NCBI GenBank assembly: GCA_003577315.1
Contig: QEVK01000005.1
Coordinates: 62,001 to 126,000, forward strand
DNA: 64,000 nucleotides
Direction of reading: 5' to 3'
From: Hyphomicrobiales bacterium
GTDB taxonomy: Bacteria > Pseudomonadota > Alphaproteobacteria > Rhizobiales > Rhizobiaceae
Shown here: one piece after another, positions 48,408 through 58,554 of the stretch
Numbering within the stretch: the first letter of the stretch is position 1
How the letters are laid out: the number at the start of each line of letters is the position of its first letter
Program-made: the position numbers and the translations under genes
Notes under the pieces: generated by a model
Told to the model about the DNA's origin: nothing
What the model saw: only the letters and a program-made list of their open reading frames with translations
Databases searched by the model: none

Positions 48408-49282
48408 CCACCAACGCCAGAACGGAGGCCACCCCCATGCACATGCCGGCCGAAAGAATCGTTCCGCAGTCCGACCTCTACGAGACGCCCTCCTCCACCG
48501 TGCGCACGCCCGACGCCGAGCCGCGCCCGGCCCGCATCGTGGCCCGCAAGGTCAACGTGTTCTACGGGGCCAAGCAGGCGCTGTTCGACGTCTCCATCGA
48601 CATTCCCGAGCGCGCCGTCACCGCCTTCATCGGCCCGTCGGGCTGCGGCAAGTCGACCTTCCTGCGGTGTCTCAACCGCATGAACGACACCATCGAGGGC
48701 TGCCGCGTCACCGGCACGATCCGCCTCGACGGCGCCGACATCGCCGACCCGGCGCTCGATCCGGTCGAGTTGCGCGCGCGCGTCGGCATGGTGTTCCAGA
48801 AGCCGAACCCCTTCCCCAAGTCGATCTACGAGAACGTCGCCTACGGCCCGCGCATCCACGGGCTGGCGCGGGCCCGCGCCGACCTCGACGCCGTCGTGGA
48901 ATCGAGCCTGCGCAAGGCCGGTCTGTGGGGCGAGGTCAAGGACCGCCTCAACGAGCCGGGCACCGGCCTTTCCGGCGGCCAGCAGCAGCGCCTGTGCATC
49001 GCGCGCGCCATCGCCGTGTCGCCCGAGGTGATCCTGATGGACGAGCCGTGCTCGGCGCTCGACCCCATCGCCACCGCCCGCATCGAGGAGCTGATCGACG
49101 AGCTCACGCAGAACTTCACCATCGTCATCGTCACCCACTCCATGCAGCAGGCCGCGCGCGTGTCGCAGCGCACCGCCTTCTTCCATCTCGGCAACCTGGT
49201 CGAGGAAGGGCCGACCGACATGATCTTCACCGGCCCGCTGGAGAAGCGGACGCAGGATTACATCACCGGCCGCTTCGGCTGA
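48404..49282 (+). CDS. pstB: Phosphate ABC transporter ATPase PstB
   Basis: ABC ATPase of 292 residues: Walker [13 protein letters not shown], signature [15 protein letters not shown], Walker [14 protein letters not shown] and [11 protein letters not shown] switch. A 45-residue N-terminal extension precedes the ABC domain; an internal ATG at codon 12 is also possible. Coupled to pstA by ATGA overlap. Confidence 0.96.
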   Translation: MTTNARTEATPMHMPAERIVPQSDLYETPSSTVRTPDAEPRPARIVARKVNVFYGAKQALFDVSIDIPERAVTAFIGPSGCGKSTFLRCLNRMNDTIEGCRVTGTIRLDGADIADPALDPVELRARVGMVFQKPNPFPKSIYENVAYGPRIHGLARARADLDAVVESSLRKAGLWGEVKDRLNEPGTGLSGGQQQRLCIARAIAVSPEVILMDEPCSALDPIATARIEELIDELTQNFTIVIVTHSMQQAARVSQRTAFFHLGNLVEEGPTDMIFTGPLEKRTQDYITGRFG

Positions 49283-49302
49283 GCGGGAAGGAGGCAGCAG
49301 CC

Positions 49303-50010
49303 ATGGGACAGCACACGGTCACCTCCTTCGACGAGGACCTCGACGCCATCGACGGCCTGATCCACGACATGGGCGACCTCGCCGGCGCCATGGTGGCGGC
49401 CGCGGCCCGTTCGCTGGTCACGTCGGACGCCGCGCTCGCCCAGCGCGTCGTCTCCGACGACGCGCTGATGGACGCGCACCAGCGCGAGCTCGACGACCGC
49501 GCCATCACGCTCATCGCCAAGCGCCAGCCCGTGGCGCAGGACCTGCGCTTCGTGGTCGGCGCCATCCGTATGGCCGCCGACCTGGAGCGCATCGGCGACC
49601 TCGCCAAGAACATCGCCAAGCGCGTCGGCGCCGTCGGCGAGGGCGTCGCCCCGCGCGAGCTGTCGCATTCGATCGAGGCGATGGCGCAGGCCGTCATGGT
49701 CCAGGTCGGCGCCGCGGTCGCCCGCTACGAGGCGCGCGACGCCGAGGCGCTGATGCGGCTGCGCGACGACGACGAGAAGATCGACGTGCAGTACACCGCC
49801 GCCTTCCGCGAGCTGCTGACCTACATGATGGAGGACCCGCGCAACATCACCGCCTGCACGCACCTGCTGTTCTGCGCCAAGAACCTTGAGCGCATCGGCG
49901 ACCATGTGACGAACATCGCCGAGAACGCCTATTATGTGCTGACGGGCCGGCAGCTTCCGCTCAACCGGCCCAAGCATGACGAGACCGCGCTGACGGTCGA
50001 GCCGGACTGA
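49303..50010 (+). CDS. phoU: Phosphate signalling regulator PhoU
   Basis: A 235-residue all-helical protein with two PhoU repeats; metal-binding signatures ADLERIGDLAKNIAKR and NLERIGDHVTNIAENA are both present. It represses Pho signalling when phosphate is ample by linking PstSCAB to the PhoR kinase. Confidence 0.96.
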   Translation: MGQHTVTSFDEDLDAIDGLIHDMGDLAGAMVAAAARSLVTSDAALAQRVVSDDALMDAHQRELDDRAITLIAKRQPVAQDLRFVVGAIRMAADLERIGDLAKNIAKRVGAVGEGVAPRELSHSIEAMAQAVMVQVGAAVARYEARDAEALMRLRDDDEKIDVQYTAAFRELLTYMMEDPRNITACTHLLFCAKNLERIGDHVTNIAENAYYVLTGRQLPLNRPKHDETALTVEPD

Positions 50011-50033
50011 GACGCGCAGGCGGGAAACGGGCG

Positions 50034-50723
50034 ATGATTGCACCGAAGATCATGGTGGTGGAGGACGAGGAGCCGCTGGGCGTCCTCCTGCGCTACAACC
50101 TCGAGGCCGAGGGCTATCAGGTCGAGGTGGTGAGCCGCGGCGACGAGGCCGAGATGCGGCTGCGCGAGACCGTGCCCGACCTGCTGGTGCTCGACTGGAT
50201 GGTGCCGGCCGTCTCCGGCATCGAATTGTGCCGGCGGCTGCGGCTCAGGGCCGAGACCGAGCGCCTGCCCATCATCATGCTGACGGCGCGCGGCGAGGAG
50301 AGCGACCGCGTGCGCGGCCTGACCACCGGCGCCGACGACTATCTGGTCAAGCCGTTCTCGACGCCGGAGTTCATCGCCAGGGTGCGCGCGCTCCTGCGCC
50401 GGGCCAAGCCCGAGGTGCTGTCCTCGGTGCTCAAGGTCGACGACCTCGTGCTCGACCGCGAGACCCATCGCGTCCACCGCGGCGAGGCCGAGGTGAAGCT
50501 GGGGCCGACCGAGTTCCGGCTGCTGGAGTTCCTGATGCAGCATCCCGGCCGCGTCTTCTCGCGCGGCCAGCTTCTCGACAATGTCTGGGGCCAGACGATC
50601 TATATCGACGAGCGCACCGTCGACGTGCATGTCGGGCGGCTGCGCAAGGCGGTCAACGTCGAGGGCCTGCCCGACGTCATCCGCACCATCCGCGGCGCGG
50701 GCTACGCGATCCGCGAGGCATAG
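50034..50723 (+). CDS. phoB: Phosphate response regulator PhoB
   Basis: OmpR-type regulator of 229 residues: receiver with Asp54 in LVLDWMVPAVSG and Lys in YLVKPFSTPEF, then a winged helix ending in TVDVHVGRLRKAVN. Binds the Pho box before pstS, closing an autoregulatory loop. Its kinase gene phoR is not in the window. Its end overlaps the convergent ROK gene by 22 bases. Confidence 0.96.
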   Translation: MIAPKIMVVEDEEPLGVLLRYNLEAEGYQVEVVSRGDEAEMRLRETVPDLLVLDWMVPAVSGIELCRRLRLRAETERLPIIMLTARGEESDRVRGLTTGADDYLVKPFSTPEFIARVRALLRRAKPEVLSSVLKVDDLVLDRETHRVHRGEAEVKLGPTEFRLLEFLMQHPGRVFSRGQLLDNVWGQTIYIDERTVDVHVGRLRKAVNVEGLPDVIRTIRGAGYAIREA

Positions 50724-51961
50724 TCCGGCGCGGCCGCCTCCGCGGCCGGCGCGAGGCCGGGCGCGAAGATCTCATGGTCGACGAAGGCGAGCGCCTGGCG
50801 GGCGCAGCCCTCGCGGATGAGCGGCGTCTCGTCGGCCTCGAGGTCGAAGGAAAGGGCCGCTTCGCGCCGGCCGCCCGCGGTGCGGGCGAGCGCGGCGCGC
50901 ATCGCCGGCTCGATCATGTCGAAGGCCGAGGTGCCGTGGCCGACGAGCGCCACCGGCGCCGGGTCGATCAGCGCAAACAGGCTGCCCAGCCCGAAGCCCA
51001 GCGCCTCGCCCGCCCGCGCGAACGCCTCGCGCTCGCGGCCGGGCCGGGCCCGCGCCGCCTGCGCCAGCTCCAGCATGGTGGCGTCGTCGATGTCGGCCGC
51101 CGGCGGCGCGTCCTCGCCCTGCCCGCGCGCATGGCGAAGGATCGCGTAGTTGCCGGCATAGGCCTCGATGCAGCCGCGCCGGCCGCAGCGGCACAGCGCG
51201 CCGTCGGGAATGTGGGTCATGTGGCCGAACTCGCCGCCCGACGAGCGCGAGCCGGAAAACAGGCTGCCGCGCAGCATCAGCCCCATGCCGATGCCGTTGG
51301 AGAGCAGCACGGCGACGAAATTGTCGCGGTAGCGCTGCGGCGCGCGGCCCTTGAGCGCCACGGCGATCATGTTGCAGTCGTTCTCGACCGTCGCCGGCAC
51401 GCCGAATTCCGCCTCCAGCGCGTCGGCGAAGGCGACGTCGCTGTGCGGCGTGATCGGCGACCACAGCAGCGTGCGCGCCGCCGAATCCGTGATGCCCTGG
51501 ATGCCGAGCGCCATGCGCAGCACCGGCCCCGCGCCCGCTTCCGCCCGCGCCAGCACGCGCCGCACCGCGGCCGCCACCGCCTCGACCAGCTCGGCCCGCG
51601 ACAGCGTCAGCGTCGAGGGGCGCGACACGTCCTGCGCGATCTCGCGGCCGGCATAGTCGATCAGCGTCGCCGACAGCGCGTTGAGCGACAAAACCACGGC
51701 GACCACGCTCGCCGCGCCCGGGTTGAGGCCGAGCGCCACCTGCGGCCGGCCGCGCCGCGAGGCGGCGGTCTCGCTGCCGCCGGCCTCGATCACGATGCGC
51801 TCCTCGATGAGGCTGGCCGAGATGGTCGAGATGGTCGAATGGCTCAGCGCCGTGGCGGCGGCGATCTCGGTGCGCGAGGGCTGGCCGGCGCGCCGCACCG
51901 CCGCGATCACCATCGCGCGGTTCTGCCTGCGCAGGTCATCGTGGCGCACGCCAACGATCAT
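50702..51961 (-). CDS. ROK-family transcriptional regulator (XylR-like)
   Basis: A 419-residue repressor: an N-terminal winged helix (RTEIAAATALSHSTISTISASLIEE) and a ROK sugar-kinase-like domain. The zinc-site CRCGRRGCIEAYAG is intact, and the DNDCNMIAVA-type loop follows VPATVEN. Divergent from xylFHG and next to a perfect palindrome in the xylF promoter, it most likely represses xylose uptake in the absence of inducer. Confidence 0.9.
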   Translation of the reverse strand: MIVGVRHDDLRRQNRAMVIAAVRRAGQPSRTEIAAATALSHSTISTISASLIEERIVIEAGGSETAASRRGRPQVALGLNPGAASVVAVVLSLNALSATLIDYAGREIAQDVSRPSTLTLSRAELVEAVAAAVRRVLARAEAGAGPVLRMALGIQGITDSAARTLLWSPITPHSDVAFADALEAEFGVPATVENDCNMIAVALKGRAPQRYRDNFVAVLLSNGIGMGLMLRGSLFSGSRSSGGEFGHMTHIPDGALCRCGRRGCIEAYAGNYAILRHARGQGEDAPPAADIDDATMLELAQAARARPGREREAFARAGEALGFGLGSLFALIDPAPVALVGHGTSAFDMIEPAMRAALARTAGGRREAALSFDLEADETPLIREGCARQALAFVDHEIFAPGLAPAAEAAAPDYASRIA

Positions 51962-52079
51962 TGCCAGCCTCTCCTCCCGCCGCCGCTCGCGGCCGCCCGG
52001 TTCCGGTCGTTCGATTCGCGCGGTCCGGTTCGGGCGCTTCCTGCCCTCGCGCCGCCCGCCTTGCAAGCCGGCCGGGATA

Positions 52080-52108
52080 TTGACACGCGCTTTCGGCTGA
52101 GTCATTCT
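52080..52108 (+). promoter_or_regulatory. Promoter of xylFHG
   Basis: TTGACA, 17 bases, CATTCT. Expected start near 52115, inside the palindrome just downstream. Confidence 0.7.
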
Positions 52109-52129
52109 TTTTTTCGAAGCTCGAAAAAA
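52109..52129. promoter_or_regulatory. Palindromic operator before xylF
   Basis: Perfect TTTTTTCGA, AGC, TCGAAAAAA inverted repeat (9-3-9) across the predicted transcription start. AT-rich arms ending in TTCGA/TCGAA suit a ROK dimer. The adjacent divergent ROK gene is the obvious binder. Confidence 0.75.
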
Positions 52130-52189
52130 TAGCTTCGCATCGCAGCAGGGCACGTCATCAGCGCCTTGCAGGGCGCAGGGAGGAACATC

Positions 52190-53245
52190 ATGAAGAAGAT
52201 CGCAACCGCCATGCTGGCGGGCGTCGCCGCGTCGGTGGTCATGTCGCTGGCGCTGCCGGCCCCGGCCTTCGCCGAGGGCAAGATGATCGGCGTCTCCTGG
52301 TCGAACTTCCAGGAGGAGCGCTGGAAGACCGACGAGGCGGCGATCAAGGCCGCGGTGGAGGCCGCCGGCAACACCTACATCTCGGCCGACGCGCAGTCCT
52401 CGGCCGCCAAGCAGCTCACCGACGTCGAGGCGCTGATCAGCCAGGGCGCGGATGCGCTCATCATCCTGGCGCAGGACGCCTCGGCCATCGGACCGGCGGT
52501 CGAGAAGGCCGTGGCCGAGGGCATTCCCGTGGTCGGCTACGACCGGCTGATCGAGAACGCCGACGCCTTCTATCTCACCTTCGACAACAAGGAGGTCGGT
52601 CGCCTGCAGGCCCGCGCCGTCTACGAGGTCCAGCCCGAGGGCAACTACGTCTTCATCAAGGGCAACGGCGCCGACCCCAACGCCGACTTCCTGTTCTCCG
52701 GCCAGATGGAGGTGCTGAAGGAGGCGATCGATTCCGGCAGGATCAGGAATGTCGGCGAGGCCTATACCGACGGCTGGCTGCCGGCCAACGCCCAGCGCAA
52801 CATGGAGCAGTTCCTGACCGCCAACAACAACGAGGTCGACGCGGTCGTGGCCTCCAACGACGGCACGGCCGGCGGCGCCATCGCCGCGCTGGACGCGCAG
52901 GGTCTTGCGGGCTCGGTGCCGGTCTCCGGCCAGGACGGCGACCACGCGGCGCTGAACCGCATCGCGCTCGGCACCCAGACCGTCTCGGTGTGGAAGGATT
53001 CGCGCGAGCTCGGCAAGGCCGCGGCCGAGATCGCCAACCAGCTCGCCGACGGCGCCGCGATGGAGGACATCGAGGGCGCGGTCAAATGGGCGGAAGGCCC
53101 GAACAAGGTCGAGATGAACGCGATCTTCCTCGCGCCCAACCCGATCACCCGCGACAATCTCGACGTCGTCATCGACGCAGGCTGGGTGTCGAAGGAGGTC
53201 GTCTGCCAGGGCGTGGCGGCCGGCACGGTCGCGGCCTGCGACTGA
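52190..53245 (+). CDS. xylF: Xylose ABC transporter binding protein XylF
   Basis: Periplasmic sugar receptor of 351 residues with signal peptide ending in [11 protein letters not shown]. Conserved type 1 features are [20 protein letters not shown], the [20 protein letters not shown] block and [18 protein letters not shown] 52190 has GGAGG upstream. First gene of xylFHG. Confidence 0.93.
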   Translation: MKKIATAMLAGVAASVVMSLALPAPAFAEGKMIGVSWSNFQEERWKTDEAAIKAAVEAAGNTYISADAQSSAAKQLTDVEALISQGADALIILAQDASAIGPAVEKAVAEGIPVVGYDRLIENADAFYLTFDNKEVGRLQARAVYEVQPEGNYVFIKGNGADPNADFLFSGQMEVLKEAIDSGRIRNVGEAYTDGWLPANAQRNMEQFLTANNNEVDAVVASNDGTAGGAIAALDAQGLAGSVPVSGQDGDHAALNRIALGTQTVSVWKDSRELGKAAAEIANQLADGAAMEDIEGAVKWAEGPNKVEMNAIFLAPNPITRDNLDVVIDAGWVSKEVVCQGVAAGTVAACD

Positions 53246-53272
53246 GCGCGCGGCAACGGCCCGGACCTTGCG

Positions 53273-53303
53273 AACGCCGCGGTTTGACGAAAGCCGCGGC
53301 GTT
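53273..53303 (+). terminator. Hairpin between xylF and xylH
   Basis: AACGCCGCGG and CCGCGGCGTT arms around an 11-base loop, ending in a short T-run, 28 bases after xylF. Likely partial terminator. Confidence 0.75.
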
Positions 53304-53347
53304 TCCGTAATCTGGACAATCGAGGCGGCCGGACGGGAGGAACGACC

Positions 53348-54658
53348 ATGTCGGACGCAGCAACCCGGGCGCCGGCCGACAGGGCGCGCATGAGCGCGCT
53401 CGGCCCGGCCGGACGGTTCCTGAAGGCCACCGAGCTCGACACGCGCATGCTCGGCATGATTGGCGCCCTCCTCCTCATCTGGGCGACTTTCCACATCCTG
53501 TCGGGCGGGCTGTTCCTGACCCCGCGCAACCTGTGGAACCTGTCGGTGCAGTCGGCCTCCATCGCGGTGATGGCCAGCGGCATGGTGCTGGTCATCGTCA
53601 CCCGCAACATCGACCTTTCGGTCGGCTCGATCCTCGGCATCTGCGGCATGATCATGGGCGTCGTGCAGGCGCAGCACCTGCCCGGCCTGCTCGGCTTCGG
53701 CCATCCGGCGATCTGGGTGCTGGCCGCGCTCGCCGGCCTCGTCCTCGGCGTCGCCATCGGCGCGCTGCACGGCTGGGTCATCGCCTATCTCGGCGTGCCG
53801 GCCTTCATCGTCACCCTGGGCGGGCTCCTGGTGTGGCGCGGCGCGGCCTGGTGGGTGACAAGCGGCCAGACCGTGGCGCCGATGGACGCCACCTTCCGCC
53901 TGATGGGCGGCGGCCCGGGCGGCGCCGTCGGCTCGACATGGAGCTGGCTGGTCGGGCTCGCCGCCTGCGCCGCCGTGGTCGCGATGCTCGCCAACGCCCG
54001 CGCCCAGCGCAAGCGCTTCTCCTTCCCGCTGCGCCCGGTCTGGGCCGAGACCTTCCTCGGCGCGGTGGCCTGCGCCCTCATCCTCGGCGCGGTGTGGGTG
54101 GCCAATTCCTACCCGTGGCCGTCGGGCATCGTGCGCCGCTACTACCAGAGCCAGGGCATGGAGGTGCCGGAGAACGTCTTCATCGCCCACGGCATCGCCA
54201 TCCCGGTGCTGATCGCGCTCGGCGTCGGCATCGTCATGACCTTCGTGGCCACCCGCACCCGCTTCGGCCGCTACGTCTTCGCCATCGGCGGCAACCCGGA
54301 GGCGGCCGAGCTCGCCGGCATCAACACCCGCTGGGTGACGATGAAAATCTTCATGCTGATGGGCGGGCTCGCCGCCATCGGCGCCATGATCTCGACGGCG
54401 CGCCTGAACGCGGCGACCAACGCGCAGGGCACGCTCGACGAGTTGCTCGTCATCGCCGCCGCCGTGATCGGCGGCACCTCGCTGTCGGGCGGCGTCGGCA
54501 CCATCGCCGGCGCGATGCTGGGCGCGGTGCTGATGCAGTCGCTCGCCTCGGGCATGATCCTGCTCGGCGTCGACACGCCGTTGCAGAACATCGTCGTCGG
54601 GCTGGCGCTCGTCATCGCGGTGTGGCTCGACACCGTCTATCGCCGCCGGGTCGGCTGA
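53348..54658 (+). CDS. xylH: Xylose ABC transporter permease XylH
   Basis: A 436-residue permease with about ten or more membrane segments. [20 protein letters not shown] and [22 protein letters not shown] are signature blocks of the ribose/xylose permease family. GGGAGG precedes the ATG. xylG follows after eleven bases. Confidence 0.94.
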   Translation: MSDAATRAPADRARMSALGPAGRFLKATELDTRMLGMIGALLLIWATFHILSGGLFLTPRNLWNLSVQSASIAVMASGMVLVIVTRNIDLSVGSILGICGMIMGVVQAQHLPGLLGFGHPAIWVLAALAGLVLGVAIGALHGWVIAYLGVPAFIVTLGGLLVWRGAAWWVTSGQTVAPMDATFRLMGGGPGGAVGSTWSWLVGLAACAAVVAMLANARAQRKRFSFPLRPVWAETFLGAVACALILGAVWVANSYPWPSGIVRRYYQSQGMEVPENVFIAHGIAIPVLIALGVGIVMTFVATRTRFGRYVFAIGGNPEAAELAGINTRWVTMKIFMLMGGLAAIGAMISTARLNAATNAQGTLDELLVIAAAVIGGTSLSGGVGTIAGAMLGAVLMQSLASGMILLGVDTPLQNIVVGLALVIAVWLDTVYRRRVG

Positions 54659-54669
54659 GGAGGAGCCTC

Positions 54670-55455
54670 ATGACGGACAAGCCCCCTCTCGTGGAGATGA
54701 AGAACATCTCGATCTCCTTCGGCGGCATCCATGCCGTGGACGACGCCTCCATCGACCTTCACGCCGGCGAGGTGGTGGCGCTTCTGGGCCACAACGGCGC
54801 CGGCAAGTCGACCCTCATCAAGATCCTGTCGGGCGCCTACAAGCGCGACGCCGGCGAAATCCTCGTCAACGGCGAGGAAGCCCGGATCGACAACCCGCGC
54901 GACGCCAAGAAATACGGCATCGAGACCATCTACCAGACGCTGGCGCTGGCCGACAACGTCGATGCCGCCGCCAACCTGTTCCTCGGCCGCGAGCTGCGCA
55001 CCCGCTGGGGCACGCTCGACGACGTGGCCATGGAATCGCAGACGCGCAAGGTGATGGGCCGGCTCAACCCGCGCTTCCAGCGCTTCAAGGAGCCGGTGGT
55101 CAAGCTGTCGGGCGGCCAGCGCCAGTCGGTCGCCATCGCCCGCGCCATCCATTTCGACGCCCGCATCCTGATCATGGACGAGCCGACGGCCGCTCTCGGG
55201 CCGCAGGAGACGGCGCAGGTCGGCGAGCTGGTGCGCCAGCTCAAGGCCGACGGCATCGGCATCTTCCTCATCAGCCACGACATCCACGACGTGTTCGACC
55301 TCGCCGACCGCATCTGCGTGATGAAGAACGGCCAGGTCGTCGGCACGGCGCGCACCGAGGACGTGACCAAGGACGAGGTGCTGGGCATGATCATCCTCGG
55401 CAAGTGCCCGCCGGGCGCCACCCCCGGCCCGGGCGCGATGCGCGCCGTGGCGTAG
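54670..55455 (+). CDS. xylG: Xylose ABC transporter ATPase XylG, single-cassette
   Basis: A 261-residue ATPase: Walker [15 protein letters not shown], signature [16 protein letters not shown], Walker [14 protein letters not shown]. Classical XylG has two cassettes (about 500 residues); this one has one, as common in Rhizobiales xylose systems, so it must act as a homodimer. Confidence 0.93.
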   Translation: MTDKPPLVEMKNISISFGGIHAVDDASIDLHAGEVVALLGHNGAGKSTLIKILSGAYKRDAGEILVNGEEARIDNPRDAKKYGIETIYQTLALADNVDAAANLFLGRELRTRWGTLDDVAMESQTRKVMGRLNPRFQRFKEPVVKLSGGQRQSVAIARAIHFDARILIMDEPTAALGPQETAQVGELVRQLKADGIGIFLISHDIHDVFDLADRICVMKNGQVVGTARTEDVTKDEVLGMIILGKCPPGATPGPGAMRAVA

Positions 55456-55502
55456 GCGGCGATGCGGGAGCGGGCCGCGCGAAGAACAGACCACACGAAG
55501 AA

Positions 55503-55529
55503 AAAGGGAGCCCGTGGGGGGCTCCCTTT
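55503..55529. terminator. Bidirectional terminator after xylG
   Basis: AAAGGGAGC and GCTCCCTTT arms around a G-rich loop, with A-run and T-run on the two sides, between xylG and a convergent lipoprotein gene. Confidence 0.85.
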
Positions 55530-55552
55530 CAATTCCGGCTCCGTGGCCGCGA

Positions 55553-55807
55553 TCAGCGGCAGCGGGCCTCGTAGATGCGGCCGTACTCGTCGCGGTAGCG
55601 GCACCAGCCGGGACGGTCGGCCGAGCGCCCGATGAGGTAGCCGGCGGTGCCGCCGATCAGCGCGCCGGCGAGCGCGCCGCTGGTGCGGCCGGTGGCGATG
55701 CCGCCGATCGCCGCGCCGGCGGCCGCGCCGCCCACGGCCGTCTGCTCCGCCGTGGTGCAGCCCGCCAGCATCAGCGCCGCGGCGGCTGCGATCAAGATCT
55801 TCTTCAT
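55553..55807 (-). CDS. Glycine-zipper outer-membrane lipoprotein
   Basis: An 84-residue lipoprotein with lipobox LAGC (Cys near residue 16) and a glycine-zipper stretch (AVGGAAAGAAIGGIATG and GALAGALIGGTAGYLIG). The C-terminal WCRYRDEYGRIYEARC pair may be disulfide bonded. Small proteins of this kind are common in rhizobia; function unknown. Confidence 0.8.
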   Translation of the reverse strand: MKKILIAAAAALMLAGCTTAEQTAVGGAAAGAAIGGIATGRTSGALAGALIGGTAGYLIGRSADRPGWCRYRDEYGRIYEARCR

Positions 55808-55878
55808 TCCTGCCTCCATTGCGATTTGGGGGACCCTTCCCGCCGGAAGATGACCGGAAGGCATGGCGCAATCAAGTC

Positions 55879-56211
55879 CTACCGTTTCACCACGGTTTCG
55901 GCATCGTCACCGCGATTCGATGCGACAAGAACATCCGGCGGCTCGTAAGGTTCCACCGTGGCCGTCAGCCCGCCTTCGGCCGTGACGTCCCAGACGATCT
56001 CGGCGTCGGTCTCGGTCAGCAGCGGATCGACCTCGAAGCAGCGGGAAAAGACGCGCGGCGCGGCCCCCTCATGCGCGGCCGAAGCCGCCCCGATCCCGGC
56101 CTGGCAGTCCTCGATCGTCTCGTAGACCGGCAGCGGCGCGGGCAGCTCGCGGCACTGGGCAAGGTCGGGCGAGCAGCCGACGATGAGCAGGAAAGCGGCG
56201 ATGTGTTCCAT
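55879..56211 (-). CDS. Conserved-type hypothetical protein
   Basis: About 110 residues. It begins [20 protein letters not shown], hydrophobic then cysteine-rich, and contains [13 protein letters not shown] and [10 protein letters not shown], so four cysteines could make two disulfides. From memory, similar proteins lie beside xerD in other Rhizobiales, but this was not checked. ATG 56211 has GGAAGGG upstream; a longer start at 56256 exists. Confidence 0.6.
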   Translation of the reverse strand: MEHIAAFLLIVGCSPDLAQCRELPAPLPVYETIEDCQAGIGAASAAHEGAAPRVFSRCFEVDPLLTETDAEIVWDVTAEGGLTATVEPYEPPDVLVASNRGDDAETVVKR

Positions 56212-56365
56212 GACGGTACCCTTCCTTTCCGTGCGGTACCCTTTCGCCCCTTTCAACGCGCCGCGCCGGCTCCCGGTTCCGGCCCTGCCGCGCGAAAGCC
56301 GCCGGCTTCACCTTTCGGCAAGCCCCGGCGTGCCACTCTGGTCCGTTCGGCGACGGAGACACGGC

Positions 56366-57292
56366 ATGACGACGGCGGCGAGGCTGGAGGCCTTCCTGGA
56401 GATGATGAGCGCCGAGCGCGGCGCGAGCGACAACACGCTCGCCGCCTACCGGCGCGACCTCGAGGACGCATCCGCCTTCCTCGGCGGCCGGCTGGCGCAG
56501 GCGGACGCGGGCGACGTGCGCGCCTTTCTCGACGATATTTCGCGGCGCGGCTTCGCCCCCGCCTCGCAGGCGCGCAAGCTGTCGTCGCTGCGCCAGTTCT
56601 TCCGCTTCCTCTATGCCGAGGGGCTGCGGACCGACGACCCGACCGGCACGGTGGACGCCCCGCGCAAGGAGCGGCCGCTGCCGAAGACGATGCGCGAGGA
56701 CGCGGTGACGCGCCTGATCGCCCGCGCCGAGGCCGAGAAGCGCGAGGCCCGGGACCAGGGGGGCGACGGCCCGGCATATCCTGCCGCCTGCCGGCTGCAC
56801 GCGCTCGTCGAGACGCTCTACGCCACGGGCCTGCGCGTCTCCGAGCTGGTCGCCCTGCCGCTGGCGGTGGCGCTGCGCGACGAGCGCTTCTTCGTCGTGC
56901 GCGGCAAGGGCGCGAAGGAGCGCATGGTGCCGCTGTCGCGCGCGGCCAGAGCGGCGCTGAAGGAATGGCTCGCCGCGCGCGACAGGCAGCCGGCGTGGAA
57001 GGAAAGCCCGTTCCTGTTTCCCGCCGCCTCCGACAGCGGCCATCTGCCGCGCCAGGTGTTCGCGCGCGAGCTGAAGGCGCTGGCCGGCCGCGCCGGCGTG
57101 CCGGCGGCGCGCGTGTCGCCGCACGTGCTGCGCCACGCCTTCGCCAGCCACCTCTTGCAGAACGGCGCCGACCTGCGCGCCGTGCAGCAGCTTCTCGGCC
57201 ATTCCGACATCTCGACCACGCAAATCTACACCCACGTGCTCGAAAACCGGCTCGCCGAGCTGGTCAGCCGCCATCACCCGCTTGCCGACTAG
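56366..57292 (+). CDS. xerD: Tyrosine recombinase XerD
   Basis: Chromosome-dimer resolution recombinase acting with XerC at dif, 308 residues. The catalytic set is complete: Arg157 in ATGLRVSEL, Lys181 in GKGAKER, His253 and Arg256 in HVLRHAFA, His279 and nucleophile Tyr288 in [14 protein letters not shown] short insertion near residues 122-140 is typical of alphaproteobacterial XerD. Position next to accA indicates the housekeeping copy, not an integrase. Confidence 0.94.
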   Translation: MTTAARLEAFLEMMSAERGASDNTLAAYRRDLEDASAFLGGRLAQADAGDVRAFLDDISRRGFAPASQARKLSSLRQFFRFLYAEGLRTDDPTGTVDAPRKERPLPKTMREDAVTRLIARAEAEKREARDQGGDGPAYPAACRLHALVETLYATGLRVSELVALPLAVALRDERFFVVRGKGAKERMVPLSRAARAALKEWLAARDRQPAWKESPFLFPAASDSGHLPRQVFARELKALAGRAGVPAARVSPHVLRHAFASHLLQNGADLRAVQQLLGHSDISTTQIYTHVLENRLAELVSRHHPLAD

Positions 57293-57388
57293 GCGCTCTG
57301 TCGCTATGTGAGGCGCAGATTTTGCTCGCGAAAGTCGCCACAGGCGGCCTTTCACCTTTCGATCCCGCGTTCGGAACCATCACGGCGG

Positions 57389-58339
57389 ATGTTCAACTAT
57401 CTCGATTTCGAAAAGCCGGTCGCCGACCTCGAAGGCAAGATCATCGAACTCAAGAAGCTGTCCGAGAGCGGCGAGGCCGTCGACGTCGGCGACGAGATCG
57501 CGCGGCTGGAGAAGCGCTCGCAGGACGCGCTGCGCGACATCTACCGCCAGTTGAGCCCGTGGCAGAAGGTTCAGGTGGCGCGCCATCCCGACCGGCCGCA
57601 CTGCCTCGACTATGTGCGCGCGCTCTTCACCGAGTTCACGCCGCTGGCCGGCGACCGCGCCTATGCCGAGGACCAGGCGCTGGTGGCGGGCTTCGCGCGC
57701 TTCCGCGGCGAGCCGGTCGCCGTGCTCGGGCTGGAGAAGGGCAACGACACCAGCACGCGGCTCAGGCACAATTTCGGCAGCGCCCGGCCCGAGGGCTACC
57801 GCAAGGCCGTGCGCGTGATGGAGCTGGCCGAGCGCTTCTCCATCCCCGTCGTCAGCCTGGTCGACACCGCCGGCGCCTATCCCGGCATCGGCGCCGAGGA
57901 GCGCGGCCAGGCCGAGGCCATCGCGCGCTCGACCGAGGCGTGCCTGGGCCTGACCGTGCCCAACGTCGCCGTCGTCATCGGCGAGGGCGGCTCGGGCGGC
58001 GCCATCGCCATCGCGGTGGCCAACCATGTCTACATGCTCGAGCACGCGATCTATTCGGTGATCTCGCCGGAAGGCGCGGCCTCGATCCTGTGGCGCGACA
58101 CCACGCGCTCGAAGGACGCGGCCACCTCGATGAAGATCACGGCGCAGGACCTCCTGGAGCTGAAAATCATCGACGGCGTCATCGCCGAGCCGCTCGGCGG
58201 CGCGCATCGCGGGCCGGAGGCGACGATCCGGGCGACCGGCGAGCAGATCGCCAGGGGCTTCGCCGACCTGAAGCGCGCGCCGATGGACTATCGCGAGCAC
58301 CGCCGCGAGAAGTTCCTCGCCATGGGGCGCAACCTGTAG
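57389..58339 (+). CDS. accA: Acetyl-CoA carboxylase carboxyltransferase alpha subunit
   Basis: Alpha subunit of the carboxyltransferase making malonyl-CoA for fatty acid synthesis, 316 residues. FNYLDFEKPVADLEGKI at the start and VVIGEGGSGGAIAIAVAN plus YSVISPEGAASILWRD in the core are diagnostic. About 100 bases follow xerD. Confidence 0.96.
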   Translation: MFNYLDFEKPVADLEGKIIELKKLSESGEAVDVGDEIARLEKRSQDALRDIYRQLSPWQKVQVARHPDRPHCLDYVRALFTEFTPLAGDRAYAEDQALVAGFARFRGEPVAVLGLEKGNDTSTRLRHNFGSARPEGYRKAVRVMELAERFSIPVVSLVDTAGAYPGIGAEERGQAEAIARSTEACLGLTVPNVAVVIGEGGSGGAIAIAVANHVYMLEHAIYSVISPEGAASILWRDTTRSKDAATSMKITAQDLLELKIIDGVIAEPLGGAHRGPEATIRATGEQIARGFADLKRAPMDYREHRREKFLAMGRNL

Positions 58340-58554
58340 GACGGCCCGCGGCGCCCACCTTTTCGCCACAAATTCGCCGCGCGCGTCCGCTCAATGGGCG
58401 TGTGCGCACGCAATGACTTTCGCGTGAGCGGCATTTGGTAAAGATTGCGGTAAGGGAATTTCAAGGTTAACCCGCCATGGTCGGCTCAGGGGCAGGACGG
58501 GTTCGGGGACGGACGGCCCCGGCATCCACGAATGAAAGCACGATCCGCATTCCG

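Noticed and set aside
50702..54190. A 1162-codon open frame on the minus strand
   Set aside because: Only its C-terminal third (start 51961) is the ROK regulator. The rest runs antisense to xylF and xylH and reads as Arg/Gly/His-rich shadow coding typical of high-GC DNA.
56366..57292. Phage or island integrase
   Set aside because: The recombinase has XerD features and sits beside accA; no att repeats or mobile genes nearby.
57371..57391. EcfG motif before accA
   Set aside because: GGAAC is followed by GTT after only about 13 bases, inside the start codon region; spacing is wrong.
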